A stretch of 64,000 bases of DNA from Alkalihalobacillus sp. CinArs1 (GCF_947387515.1 NZ_CANDOB010000002.1:248001-312000); one strand, 5' to 3'; counted from the first letter of the stretch, positions 25,421 through 33,928 are shown. The notes: generated from the letters alone by a model not told the origin. Program-made: numbers and translations.

Positions 25421-26191
25421 ATGATTGAACGAATAGCGATTATTACCGGGGCAAGCCGGCCTAAAGGCATTGGTGCCGCGATTTGTCGTGAGCTAGCTTC
25501 AAAAGGGGTTCATGTCTTTTTTACTCATTTCACTCCCTTTGATGAGACGACTGGATATGATGATGCAGATCATCAGTGGGCAGAGACATTTGCGAGTGAG
25601 CTTAGAAGAAAAGGCGTAAACGTTGGTCACATGAACTTGGATCTAGCAGATAAAGACGCGCCGGACCAACTACTTGATAACGTTGAACGAGAGCTTGGGA
25701 AACCTACCATTCTCGTAAACAACGCAGCACACTGCGAAGAAGTAAGCTATAAAGAATTAACAGCTGAAATACTAGCAAAACACTTTGAAGTTAACGTTCA
25801 GGGAGCGTGTATGCTGACGGTGGAATTCGCGAAGCGGTTAGAAGGGACGCGGTTAGGCGGACGGATCGTGAATCTAGTGTCTGGGCAAGACAAAAGTCCG
25901 GTAGCAGGAAACCTGGCCTACATCACATCAAAAGGGGCTATCTCTGCTTTTACAAGGTCACTAGCGACAGAGGTTGCATCTGAAGAAATCACGGTGAATG
26001 CGGTTGATCCTGGCCCGACCGATTCTGGTTGGATGGATCAAGCAACGCAAGAGTTTTTAAAACCTAAGTTTCCAACGGGACGAATCGGGACACCAGAGGA
26101 TGCAGCGCGTTTGATTTCATTTCTCACAAGTGAAGAAGCAAGGTGGGTAACCGGTCAGATCATTCATTCAGATGGCGGATTTTGGGATTGA
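25421..26191 (+). CDS. SDR family oxidoreductase (FabG-like)
   Basis: This 256-residue Rossmann-fold dehydrogenase has the cofactor loop TGASRPKGIG (about residues 9-18), the NNAA motif (LVNNAAH), catalytic Ser in LVSGQ and the AYITSK Tyr-x-x-x-Lys. It closes with GQIIHSDGGFWD. The TGASRPKGIG variant with an inserted Pro-Lys is common in a Bacillus group annotated as 3-oxoacyl-ACP reductase-like. The substrate is unknown. It follows the DUF218 gene by 19 bp and may share its transcript. Confidence 0.92.
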   Translation: MIERIAIITGASRPKGIGAAICRELASKGVHVFFTHFTPFDETTGYDDADHQWAETFASELRRKGVNVGHMNLDLADKDAPDQLLDNVERELGKPTILVNNAAHCEEVSYKELTAEILAKHFEVNVQGACMLTVEFAKRLEGTRLGGRIVNLVSGQDKSPVAGNLAYITSKGAISAFTRSLATEVASEEITVNAVDPGPTDSGWMDQATQEFLKPKFPTGRIGTPEDAARLISFLTSEEARWVTGQIIHSDGGFWD

Positions 26192-26200
26192 ACTAACCTG

Positions 26201-26237
26201 AAAAATGGACACTTATAAGATGGTGTCCATTTTTTTG
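26201..26237 (+). terminator. Rho-independent terminator
   Basis: The stem AAAAATGGACAC/TGTCCATTTTT is followed by a T-run after the SDR gene. Confidence 0.9.
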
Positions 26238-26263
26238 TTTTTTCTATGGATAAACTCGTTTCT

Positions 26264-26296
26264 AATAAAAACAGACCCCGGTTCAAAACCGAGGTC
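26264..26296 (-). terminator. Minus-strand terminator
   Basis: The stem GACCTCGGTT/CCGGGGTC with one mismatch is followed on the minus strand by TTTTT. It ends the unknown gene that stops at 26350. Confidence 0.75.
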
Positions 26297-26349
26297 ACGC
26301 GTAGTGTAAGTTTTATGCAGGTTGTGGAAGGCTGTTGATCTTCCAGGTT

Positions 26350-26736
26350 TTATTTGACTGTATAGCCAAGAATGTGGTCAGAAAATACAACAAACTCATC
26401 TAGGTGAATCTTTGAGTCAGGAGACCCAATTTGAGTAATCGTAACGTTCTTCATATACACATTTGCGGCAACATTGAATAATTGCTTATCAGTGACATCA
26501 ATTGCAGGGTTCAGCTCATAGTCTTGAAGCGCAGCGCCTAGAATTGGTTCTTTTTCAATATCTTCAGCTAGTTCTTTAGCAAACTCTCCTTCTATAAACA
26601 TCGAGTCAGTAACGACTACTAATTTACTGGATTGAGGTCTATTCACTTGCAACTCCTCAATCTTTCCTTCCACTTCTACGAGCGTCAGTTTTTTAAAATC
26701 AATGACTTCTTCATTCTTAATCGCTTGTCCGTTCAT
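26350..26736 (-). CDS. Conserved-looking protein of unknown function
   Basis: This 128-residue acidic, soluble protein has no signal peptide, transmembrane helix or recognised motif. ATG at 26736 follows GGGGGC; the frame continues to 26766 without a better ribosome site. Codon use and the dedicated terminator support a real gene. It is a monocistronic unit facing away from the BCCT region. Confidence 0.65.
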   Translation of the reverse strand: MNGQAIKNEEVIDFKKLTLVEVEGKIEELQVNRPQSSKLVVVTDSMFIEGEFAKELAEDIEKEPILGAALQDYELNPAIDVTDKQLFNVAANVYMKNVTITQIGSPDSKIHLDEFVVFSDHILGYTVK

Positions 26737-26862
26737 AATAGCCCCCATGAAAAGATTGTTGTACATCCCATACTACTATTCAAGGTAACTTTCCCTACTC
26801 CTTCTTCACTTTTTACAATTCTTTTAGAAAGAGTGATTAGCGGGCTTTCTTAAGTTCATTAA

Positions 26863-26894
26863 AAAAACTGTGGTCCTTGCTTGACCACAGTTTT
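26863..26894 (-). terminator. Terminator of the MPDTS-protein gene
   Basis: A perfect 12-bp stem (26864-26875 with 26883-26894) is followed by T-rich sequence on the minus strand. Confidence 0.85.
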
Positions 26895-26898
26895 GTAT

Positions 26899-27486
26899 TT
26901 ATGCATGTACGCGTCTTCTAGCTACTAGAATAAGTGCGCCAGCTAACACTGCGCCACTACCGATCAGCATCATTGTTGGAAGGTTTGTTGAAGTGTCTGG
27001 CATTTCTCCGCCAGATGAATCATTCGCAACATGATTCATACGATCAGCGAATACCCACTTCCCTGCTTCGTATTTGTAGTGAATCGTTAGGGTGTATTCT
27101 CCGCGCATGTTATTTTCATTTGGTTGAGTAAGTTTATAATGATTTTCATTAATTTTTTCGAGGGTGTAATCTTTGTTGTCGAGTAGTCTTACGGGGCCAT
27201 CTCGGGCGATTTTGATGAGTTTTCCATCGCGTTCTTCAAAGAACGTATCAACATAATGATCAGCCAGCGGCCAAACCATTATGCTTTTGAACTCTTGCTC
27301 CAAACGATCGATTGAATCGTACTTCTTTACTTCGTTTTCCTTGTTCGTTTCAAGTTCGATCAGCTCATCGAATTGATTCTCTAACTCCTCCACCGGTGGC
27401 TTTCCATGGTCTTCAGCATAAACTGGGTTGTTCATGCCTAAGAAGAGTAGACCAACTACGACGAGTGCAGAAATGAATCGAAACAA
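26899..27486 (-). CDS. Secreted LPXTG-like protein, paralogue 1 (MPDTS)
   Basis: This 195-residue protein has a Sec signal peptide (residues 1-24, ending VYA), an acidic mature domain opening HGKPPVEEL, and a C-terminal sorting signal. The sorting signal is MPDTS at 162-166, a hydrophobic helix, then ARRRVHA. LPDTS/LPDTA are the motifs used by the class D sortase YhcS in B. subtilis; Met in place of Leu is unusual. The fold matches two paralogues at 29.4 and 30.3 kb. The start is TTG at 27486 after AAGGAGG. Function unknown. Confidence 0.78.
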   Translation of the reverse strand: MFRFISALVVVGLLFLGMNNPVYAEDHGKPPVEELENQFDELIELETNKENEVKKYDSIDRLEQEFKSIMVWPLADHYVDTFFEERDGKLIKIARDGPVRLLDNKDYTLEKINENHYKLTQPNENNMRGEYTLTIHYKYEAGKWVFADRMNHVANDSSGGEMPDTSTNLPTMMLIGSGAVLAGALILVARRRVHA

Positions 27487-27740
27487 TGTAAAACCTCCTT
27501 AATTAGTGTACATATTTTATGTTCCGGGTTTATCTGGAAGTTAAACGTATTTTAGTAAATTTTCTGTAAAAAAATTAATATTTGTGATCTTTCTGTAATA
27601 ATGCAAAGCGTTAAGAACTTTAGAAACTTTTTTGCGATTTTTGTCTTACATCGTCAGTTTTTAGGGTAATAGGGGGGAGGGACCTTATTCGCATAGGTTT
27701 TATACAGCAGCATTCAAATCGTTATGATGAGGTGAAAGGA

Positions 27741-29255
27741 TTGAAGAACGTTACGTCGGTTTTTTGGTACGGATTATTGATTTGTGGATTAGTAGTCCTA
27801 TGGGGAGCAGTAGCTCCATCTAATTTAGAAAGCGTCACATCAGCTGTGACAGGATATATATCAACACAGTTCGGATGGTATTATCTCTTAATCGTTATGG
27901 TCATTCTAGGATTTTGTATCTACTTAATCTTTTCGCCATTTAAAAATATTAAGCTTGGTGGAAAGAATGAAAAGCCCGAGTTTCCGCTTGCAACATGGTT
28001 TGCGATGCTCTTTAGTGCAGGCATGGGAATGGGCATGGTGTTTTGGACTACTGCTGAGCCAATTTCTCACGCATTTAAAAGTAGTCCGAACGGACAAGAA
28101 GGAACGCCTGAGGCCATTCAGCAATCTCTCGAGTATTCATTCTTTCATTGGGGCGTCCATGCGTGGGCAGTGTACTCGTTAGTTGCCCTCGTGCTGGCAT
28201 ACTTTAAATTCCATAAAGGGTACCCGGGGTTGATCAGTGCCACGCTCATTCCGCTGTTCGGGAAGAAAAGAATGGAGGGAATAGCAGGGACGTTGATCGA
28301 TACGCTTGCGGTCGTCGCGACAGTTGTAGGAGTCGCTGCAACGCTTGGATTTGGAACGGCTCAGATTAATGAAGGGTTAGCGTTTCTCTTTGGTACTCCG
28401 AGTAACTTTGGAATGCAGCTTTTGATCTTAGTTGTGTCAACGATTCTTTTCATCGCATCTGCATGGTCAGGAATTAGTAAAGGAATAAAGTATTTAAGTA
28501 ATATCAACTTAGGATTAGGCTTTGTATTACTTCTAATGCTGCTTATCGTTGGACCAACGCTTTATATCATGAACATGTTTACGAATACGATCGGAGGTTA
28601 TTTTACAAACTTCTTCGATATGAGTTTCAATATGAATCCAAACAACGAAGACCGTCAGTCATGGGTGAAAGGATGGACGGTGTTCTACTGGGCATGGTGG
28701 ATCTCATGGTCTCCGTTCGTCGGAATCTTTATTGCGAGAATTTCACGAGGACGTACGATCAAAGAATTTATGCTTGGCGTACTCTTCGTTCCATCGATCG
28801 TCTGCTTCATCTTTTTCTCAGTGTTCGGGGTATCAGCACTCGATCTTCAGCAGCAGGGGATCGCAATGATCTCAGATTATTCTCTTGAAACGGCGACGTT
28901 CGCCGTGCTTGAGCAGTATTCACTAGGGACGCTCATGACGATCATCACACTCTTTGTGATCGCGATTTTCTTTATCACGTCAGCAGACTCTGCGACGTTT
29001 GTGCTTGGGATGCTCAGTACGACAGGTAGCCTGAATCCAGCCGCACCTGTGAAGATTCTCTGGGGACTTAGTCTTTCTGCAATGGCAGCGATCATTATCT
29101 ACTTCGGAGGGACACAGGGACTCCAGAACATGCTTATCATCGCAGCCTTCCCGTTCTCCGTCGTGATCCTCATGATGGGATACTCATTCTTTAAAGCCGC
29201 AAATGCGGAAGTGAAAGAGAATAAGACAAATATACGTACGAATAAAGCGAGTTGA
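27741..29255 (+). CDS. BCCT family compatible-solute transporter
   Basis: This 504-residue, 12-helix transporter has the BCCT signature GMGMGMVFWTTAEP (about residues 93-106) and the conserved TM8 segment WTVFYWAWWISWSPFVGIF. Relatives (OpuD, BetL, EctT) import glycine betaine, choline or ectoine with Na+ during salt stress. TTG at 27741 follows GAGGTG by 6 nt; GTG at 27732 lies inside that site. It stands alone between genes for the LPDTA paralogues. An ectoine hydrolase is encoded 15 kb away. Confidence 0.93.
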   Translation: MKNVTSVFWYGLLICGLVVLWGAVAPSNLESVTSAVTGYISTQFGWYYLLIVMVILGFCIYLIFSPFKNIKLGGKNEKPEFPLATWFAMLFSAGMGMGMVFWTTAEPISHAFKSSPNGQEGTPEAIQQSLEYSFFHWGVHAWAVYSLVALVLAYFKFHKGYPGLISATLIPLFGKKRMEGIAGTLIDTLAVVATVVGVAATLGFGTAQINEGLAFLFGTPSNFGMQLLILVVSTILFIASAWSGISKGIKYLSNINLGLGFVLLLMLLIVGPTLYIMNMFTNTIGGYFTNFFDMSFNMNPNNEDRQSWVKGWTVFYWAWWISWSPFVGIFIARISRGRTIKEFMLGVLFVPSIVCFIFFSVFGVSALDLQQQGIAMISDYSLETATFAVLEQYSLGTLMTIITLFVIAIFFITSADSATFVLGMLSTTGSLNPAAPVKILWGLSLSAMAAIIIYFGGTQGLQNMLIIAAFPFSVVILMMGYSFFKAANAEVKENKTNIRTNKAS

Positions 29256-29268
29256 ATTAGGAGTATTG

Positions 29269-29300
29269 AAGGAAGCTGAATGGGTCAGCTTCCTTTTTTT
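29269..29300 (+). terminator. Rho-independent terminator
   Basis: The stem AAGGAAGCTGA/TCAGCTTCCTT is followed by a T-run after the BCCT gene. Confidence 0.92.
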
Positions 29301-29321
29301 GTATAAATTAGTGGTAATTAC

Positions 29322-29349
29322 TTGAATTTAGACCTCGCTATGGTAGTAT
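29322..29349 (+). promoter_or_regulatory. Extended -10 promoter of LPDTA paralogue 2
   Basis: TTGAAT (29322-29327), 16 nt and TGG-TAGTAT (-10 at 29344-29349). The same arrangement recurs at 30165-30192. Confidence 0.65.
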
Positions 29350-29433
29350 TATGAACAGGCGTAAGATTACATCAATATTACGAAAGTTAAAATTATTACA
29401 TAAACGCGCCAAAAACTTTTTGGAGGTTTTGTA

Positions 29434-30063
29434 ATGACTAGAATTCTTTCTGTACTCGTCATGGTCACGTTACTGTTTATGGGTTTCCAAAACACTGCGT
29501 CAGCACATGGACACGGAGAGCCACCGGTAAAGGAGATTGAAGAGAAGTTTCTTGGTTTTTATAATAATTTGAACGCCGATCCTGAAACACATGTTGTAAA
29601 CAACTATCATTCCATGGAAGAGATGGAAAAAGTCTTTGCACAAATTATGGTTCCTGGGCTTGCTGAAGCATATGTTAGTGAATTTTTTAAGGAAGAGGAT
29701 GGGAAGCTCCTTCACCGACCTCAAGATGGTCCATCATCGATCGAATTCAATTCCCATTATGATCTACAAAAAGTGAACAACAACCACTATAAGCTATCTC
29801 AAAAATTAACGGGAGAATTGCACGGCGGCCAAACGCTTACAATCGATTATATATACCAATCAGGGAAGTGGATTTTCGGAAACCGAAACAACATTCTTCC
29901 AGAAGTTCATGTCGATGGGAGTACTGACGACAACCACGACGAGACTACAGGTGATCAATTGCCTGATACAGCTACATTCTTCCCGACATCTATCATGGTC
30001 GGTGTTAGTGTCATGCTTGTTGGTGCACTTTTACTAGTTGCTAGAAAACGTTCAAACGCTTAG
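29434..30063 (+). CDS. Secreted LPDTA sortase-substrate protein, paralogue 2
   Basis: This 209-residue protein has a signal peptide (residues 1-24, ending ASA) and a mature domain opening HGHGEPPVKEIEE. The core is GKLLHRPQDGP ... NNHYKLSQ ... LTIDYIYQSGKWIFGNRNN. The wall-sorting signal is LPDTA (176-180), a hydrophobic helix and ARKRSNA. Expected location is covalently attached to peptidoglycan by a class D sortase, which is not in this window. Promoter and leader are near-duplicates of those of paralogue 3. No enzymatic motif is visible. Confidence 0.85.
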   Translation: MTRILSVLVMVTLLFMGFQNTASAHGHGEPPVKEIEEKFLGFYNNLNADPETHVVNNYHSMEEMEKVFAQIMVPGLAEAYVSEFFKEEDGKLLHRPQDGPSSIEFNSHYDLQKVNNNHYKLSQKLTGELHGGQTLTIDYIYQSGKWIFGNRNNILPEVHVDGSTDDNHDETTGDQLPDTATFFPTSIMVGVSVMLVGALLLVARKRSNA

Positions 30064-30164
30064 TTAATAGGTTCATATTATGAGAATTGCTGATTTGTCA
30101 GCTTTATTCTTATGTAAGACATGGCTTGTATTGGAATCTTTTTGCACAAACTAATGGTAAATAC

Positions 30165-30192
30165 TTGCATTCGAATGAGACTATGCTAGTAT
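30165..30192 (+). promoter_or_regulatory. Extended -10 promoter of LPDTA paralogue 3
   Basis: TTGCAT (30165-30170), 16 nt and TGC-TAGTAT (-10 at 30187-30192). It is a diverged copy of the promoter at 29322-29349. Confidence 0.65.
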
Positions 30193-30277
30193 ACTAGACA
30201 GGCGCAAGATTACAGTCATATTACAAAGATTAAAATTATTACATAGACGCGCCGAAAAATTTTCAGGAGGTTTTACA

Positions 30278-30889
30278 GTGAAAAGAATACTTTCCGCACT
30301 CGTTATTGTCACTGGTTTACTGTTTATGGGGTTCCAAAACACAGCATTAGCTCAGGATCATGGAGAGCCCCCAGTAAAGGAATTAGAAGCGGATTTTAAC
30401 GAGTTATTACAAGTAAAGAATGAAGAAAGCTCACTTATTTCAAAAGGCTACGATACTATCGAGAAGTTGGAGCAAGTCTTTGGCGAAATTATGGTCCCTG
30501 CACTTGCAGAAGTGTATGTTGGAAGTCTCTATAAAGAAGAAGATGGAAAGGTCATGGTCCTACCACAAGATGGTCGCCAAACAATCGATTTCAATCGTGA
30601 ATATGATTTTACAAAAGTGAATGACAATCATTACAAGCTTTCACAAGTTGCCACAAGCGACCTGTATGAGGGTCATACGTTAACAATCGATTATATCTAC
30701 AAATCTGGTGAATGGATTTTTGGTAACCGTAATAACCTTCTTCCAGAAGTGCATGTAGATGGTGGAGAGGAAGAAGGAGATCAATTACCTGATACAGCAA
30801 CACCATTTCCAGCGTACATGTTGATCGGCGCAGGTATCATGATGAGTGGTGCAATCGTATTAGTTGCTAGAAAACGCTCAAACGCTTAA
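30278..30889 (+). CDS. Secreted LPDTA sortase-substrate protein, paralogue 3
   Basis: This 203-residue protein is clearly related to paralogue 2. Shared features are the HGEPPVKELE opening, IMVPALAEVYV, the QDG turn, NDNHYKLSQ, LTIDYIYKSGEWIFGNRNN and LPEVHVDG. The sorting signal is LPDTA (170-174), a helix and ARKRSNA. The start is GTG at 30278 behind AGGAGG. The pair arose by tandem duplication that included the promoter and leader. The function is unknown. Confidence 0.85.
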   Translation: MKRILSALVIVTGLLFMGFQNTALAQDHGEPPVKELEADFNELLQVKNEESSLISKGYDTIEKLEQVFGEIMVPALAEVYVGSLYKEEDGKVMVLPQDGRQTIDFNREYDFTKVNDNHYKLSQVATSDLYEGHTLTIDYIYKSGEWIFGNRNNLLPEVHVDGGEEEGDQLPDTATPFPAYMLIGAGIMMSGAIVLVARKRSNA

Positions 30890-30907
30890 TAGAATAATAG
30901 AGTTGAA

Positions 30908-30940
30908 AAGGGAAGCTGAACATGCAGCTTCTCTTTTTTT
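30908..30940 (+). terminator. Rho-independent terminator
   Basis: The stem GGGAAGCTG/CAGCTTCTC (with a wobble) is followed by a T-run after paralogue 3. Confidence 0.88.
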
Positions 30941-31048
30941 GTTTTGTTAAAGAATTGTTTCTCTCCGCGGTCTTCTAAAATTTAACAGAAAAAGGATTTT
31001 TTATGTTACTCTAATGATAGTAACCAAATAACGTAAGGAGTTCGGTAG

Positions 31049-31201
31049 GTGAAGAAGTTGGAGGAAGAAATATATGAGCTGCGGATGGCGCTTTACGAAG
31101 TGGCGTTTGAAGCAGATACTTTTTCAAGTGAAGAAGTCATAGAACTAAGTCAAAAGCTGGATGAGAAATTAGTGAAACTTCAAATAGAGAAGGAAGAGTA
31201 A
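31049..31201 (+). CDS. Spo0E-like aspartyl-phosphate phosphatase
   Basis: This is a 50-residue helical-hairpin protein with the Spo0E signature LSQKLDEKLVKLQ near its C-terminus. Members dephosphorylate Spo0A~P and delay sporulation. It starts at GTG 31049, 8 nt after AAGGAG. It precedes a small membrane protein by 23 bp. At this size the match rests on the SQ-x-LD core and length, so it is likely rather than certain. Confidence 0.75.
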   Translation: MKKLEEEIYELRMALYEVAFEADTFSSEEVIELSQKLDEKLVKLQIEKEE

Positions 31202-31224
31202 ATGTAGTTGAAAGGAGTATGCGG

Positions 31225-31512
31225 TTGCCAACTTCAGTGCTAGGTAGAGTTTGTGCAGTGCCTCTTTTCTTTTATTTGGGTGTGTTGATCGCTTTGGTCG
31301 TAGGGATCTATCAAGATGCTCCACTTGGAGCAATCACACTAGTGATGAAGGTTGGGATCTTTGCGGGCTTTCCTATCTTCATCATTTCTATCTTCGCGGT
31401 TAGAAAAGAAATGTTCTATAAAAAATTTGTTCCTGTACTTTCACTAGTCATAAGTTTTTTCTCGTTAATCGGCACATTCTTTTTCATGTTTATATGGTCT
31501 TTCGGAGGATAA
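31225..31512 (+). CDS. Small three-helix membrane protein
   Basis: This 95-residue protein has three predicted transmembrane helices and no recognised domain. TTG at 31225 is 7 nt after AAAGGAG, whereas the ATG at 31219 is only 1 nt from it. It is probably co-transcribed with the Spo0E-like ORF. The function is unknown. Confidence 0.6.
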   Translation: MPTSVLGRVCAVPLFFYLGVLIALVVGIYQDAPLGAITLVMKVGIFAGFPIFIISIFAVRKEMFYKKFVPVLSLVISFFSLIGTFFFMFIWSFGG

Positions 31513-31545
31513 AAAAATCCGCTCAAACTTTGAGCGGATTTTACT
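31511..31545. terminator. Bidirectional terminator
   Basis: The stem AAATCCGCTCA/TGAGCGGATTT lies between A and T runs, between the small membrane gene and glnA. Confidence 0.9.
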
Positions 31546-31546
31546 T

Positions 31547-32869
31547 TTACTTATTCATATAACGTTCAACTTCCCACTGACTTACGTTCAGAGAGTAGTC
31601 GATCCATTCTTTTTCTTTGTCTTCGATGTAGCATCTAGACGTATGCTCACCTAGAGCGTCGATTACGACTTGGTCTTCTTTAAGTGCTTTGATCGCTTCT
31701 TTTAGGTTTGTTGGAAGCGTTGGTACATCATCTGTAGACACTTCGTAAAGGTTACGAGACTCTGGTTCACCTGGGTCAAGCTCGTCACGAATTCCTTCCA
31801 GACCTGCGTGTAGTACTGCAGCTAGCGTCAAGTAAGGGTTCGCTGTAGGGTCTGGGTTACGGATCTCAAAACGTGTACCCATTCCACGAGTAGTTGGAAC
31901 GCGGATCATACAGCTACGGTTAGAGTGAGACCAAGCAACACTTACAGGTGCTTCATAACCTGGTACAAGACGCTTATATGAGTTAACGTTCGGGTTTGTA
32001 ATTGCCGCAAGACCATTCGCATGGTGAAGAATACCAGCCATGAAGTGTTTCATCGTATCAGAAATTCCGTCTTCTTTGTTTTCGTCAAAGAATGCACTCT
32101 CGCCATCTTTAAATAGAGAAAGGTGGCAGTGCATACCAGAACCGTTCTCACCTGCGAATGGTTTAGGCATGAATGTCGCGTGATAATCATGTCCAGTCGC
32201 AACGTCTTTTACAACGCTCTTGAACGTTTGGATGTTGTCTGCAGCTTTCAATACACTGTCAAAACGGAAATTGATTTCGTGCTGTCCTTTTGCTACCTCA
32301 TGGTGAGAAGCTTCCATCTCAAAACCATATTTCTTCAACGTGCGAACGATATCGCGTCGTACTTGGTCACCTTTGTCTTTAGGTGATGCATCGAAGTAAC
32401 CACCGCGGTCATTCATTTTGCGGATCGGGTAGCCTTCATCATTCAGTTGGAATAAGAAGAATTCTGGTTCAGGTCCAACGTTTACAGTATAGCCAAGATC
32501 TTGTGCTTCTTTCATCGCTCGTTTTAAAATATAGCGAGGGTCACCTTCGAACGGTTCACCGTCTGGCGTGTGAATATCACAAATGAAGCGTGCGATGCAG
32601 TCCGTGTCGACCGCTTCAGGAAGTACTTTGAATGTTTCAAGATCTGGGAACAAGTACATATCACTTTCTTGAATATCTGAAAAGCCTGCGATTGAAGAGC
32701 TGTCGAACATCGCTTCATTGTTCATTACACTTTCGATCTCTTCAACAGGAAGCTCTACGTTCTTCGTTTCACCAAGCATGTCTGTAAACTCTAGGCGAAT
32801 AAATTCTACATTCTTTTCATGAACCTCATCCAAAATAACTTGTTTAATGCCTTCTTTTGTAATCGTCAT
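31547..32869 (-). CDS. glnA: Glutamine synthetase type I
   Basis: This 440-residue enzyme makes glutamine from glutamate, ammonia and ATP. Active-site landmarks are NVGPEPEFFLF, NGSGMHCHLSLF, NPNVNSYKRLVPGYEAP and SNRSCMIRVP. It is the GSI-alpha type, lacking the adenylylation loop. Where B. subtilis GlnA has feedback-sensing Arg62 (EGFVRI), this protein has Asp65 (AGFSDI), so feedback inhibition and regulator contacts may differ. No glnR adjoins, so it may be a second paralogue. A GlnR/TnrA-type box lies 74 bp upstream. Confidence 0.95.
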   Translation of the reverse strand: MTITKEGIKQVILDEVHEKNVEFIRLEFTDMLGETKNVELPVEEIESVMNNEAMFDSSSIAGFSDIQESDMYLFPDLETFKVLPEAVDTDCIARFICDIHTPDGEPFEGDPRYILKRAMKEAQDLGYTVNVGPEPEFFLFQLNDEGYPIRKMNDRGGYFDASPKDKGDQVRRDIVRTLKKYGFEMEASHHEVAKGQHEINFRFDSVLKAADNIQTFKSVVKDVATGHDYHATFMPKPFAGENGSGMHCHLSLFKDGESAFFDENKEDGISDTMKHFMAGILHHANGLAAITNPNVNSYKRLVPGYEAPVSVAWSHSNRSCMIRVPTTRGMGTRFEIRNPDPTANPYLTLAAVLHAGLEGIRDELDPGEPESRNLYEVSTDDVPTLPTNLKEAIKALKEDQVVIDALGEHTSRCYIEDKEKEWIDYSLNVSQWEVERYMNK

Positions 32870-32942
32870 ACATTACCTCACCTTTAGAAAGTTTTTTAAC
32901 TATTCACTATTTTACCGATAACAACGTATAAGTGTGGATTTA

Positions 32943-32959
32943 TGTAAGGAATCCTGACA
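32943..32959 (-). promoter_or_regulatory. GlnR/TnrA binding box
   Basis: TGTAAGGAATCCTGACA matches TGTNA-N7-TNACA at every defined position, 74 bp upstream of the glnA start. Nitrogen-dependent control of glnA is the natural reading. Confidence 0.8.
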
Positions 32960-33148
32960 TAAAATTTCACTTTGTCTATCAGCTATAGAAATAAATACCC
33001 TTATTTCGTTCACGTAAACCGCTCAAATAACAATCCATGATAGAAATGGTTTCCAAATGCTTCACTTTGCAAGACAATGATAGTATGTGTAAAAAGATTT
33101 GAAATTTGTATCACTTTGTATCAAAAATTTTATTCATTGAGGTGTCGT

Positions 33149-33928
33149 ATGCAGAAGCATGAATTAAAAGCGTTGTTTGATGAAGAAATGAGAAAAAACG
33201 TTACGCCTCCAGGCTTCCGAAGGGAAGAAACCGATCATGTTATTCGTCACGTTTCAGTCCATCAAGATGAACATGGTTTCATCATCTTTTCTAACTTGAC
33301 GAATGCTGACGCTAAAAAGGTTATTACGGGTGAAAAGGACCGCTTTGCTACATTAAAACAGGAGTTTGAGTGGAAAGTTTATAGTTATGACGAGCCTTCA
33401 AACCTTGTGGATCTTTTAGAAGATGAAGGGTTTAAGAAAGGTGAAAAAGAAGCGCTTATGGTCATCCCGCTTTCTGATGACCACTTTTTATTAAGTCACG
33501 ATACATCACATGTGAAGGAAATAACCGATTTGGAAGGAATCAATGCCATCATGAAGCTTGAAGAAAGCATATGGAATCACTCTTTCGCAAGCTTAGGAGA
33601 ACGGTTATGGCGTGACTTTAGAAATACGAATTCACTCTCCTTATATGGGATATATGAAGCTGGCGAATTGGTAAGTGCTGCCTGGATGTACTTGGAGGGA
33701 GAGAATTTTGCGAGCATGTGGGGTGGATCCACGTTACCACAGCATAGGAAAAAGGGACATTACACGGCACTTTTAGCTGCACGTGCGAAAAAAGCGAAAG
33801 AAATGGGGCATCCTATTTTAATGGTCGATGCAAGTCCGATGAGTGAACCAATTTTACAAAAGTGTGGATTTGAACGATTAGGGTATTCGTATGGCATGCT
33901 GTATCCTGGAGGGAAGTCACATGATTAA
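33149..33928 (+). CDS. GNAT family N-acetyltransferase (two-domain)
   Basis: This 259-residue protein has a divergent N-terminal half (about 1-125) and a C-terminal acetyltransferase domain. SAAWMYLEGENFASMWGGSTLPQHRKKGHYTALLAARAKKA holds the acetyl-CoA loop. This is the plan of large Bacillus GNAT proteins. ATG at 33149 is chosen from TGAGGTG; upstream sequence in the longer frame is not protein-like. It overlaps the next acetyltransferase by 8 nt. Confidence 0.85.
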   Translation: MQKHELKALFDEEMRKNVTPPGFRREETDHVIRHVSVHQDEHGFIIFSNLTNADAKKVITGEKDRFATLKQEFEWKVYSYDEPSNLVDLLEDEGFKKGEKEALMVIPLSDDHFLLSHDTSHVKEITDLEGINAIMKLEESIWNHSFASLGERLWRDFRNTNSLSLYGIYEAGELVSAAWMYLEGENFASMWGGSTLPQHRKKGHYTALLAARAKKAKEMGHPILMVDASPMSEPILQKCGFERLGYSYGMLYPGGKSHD

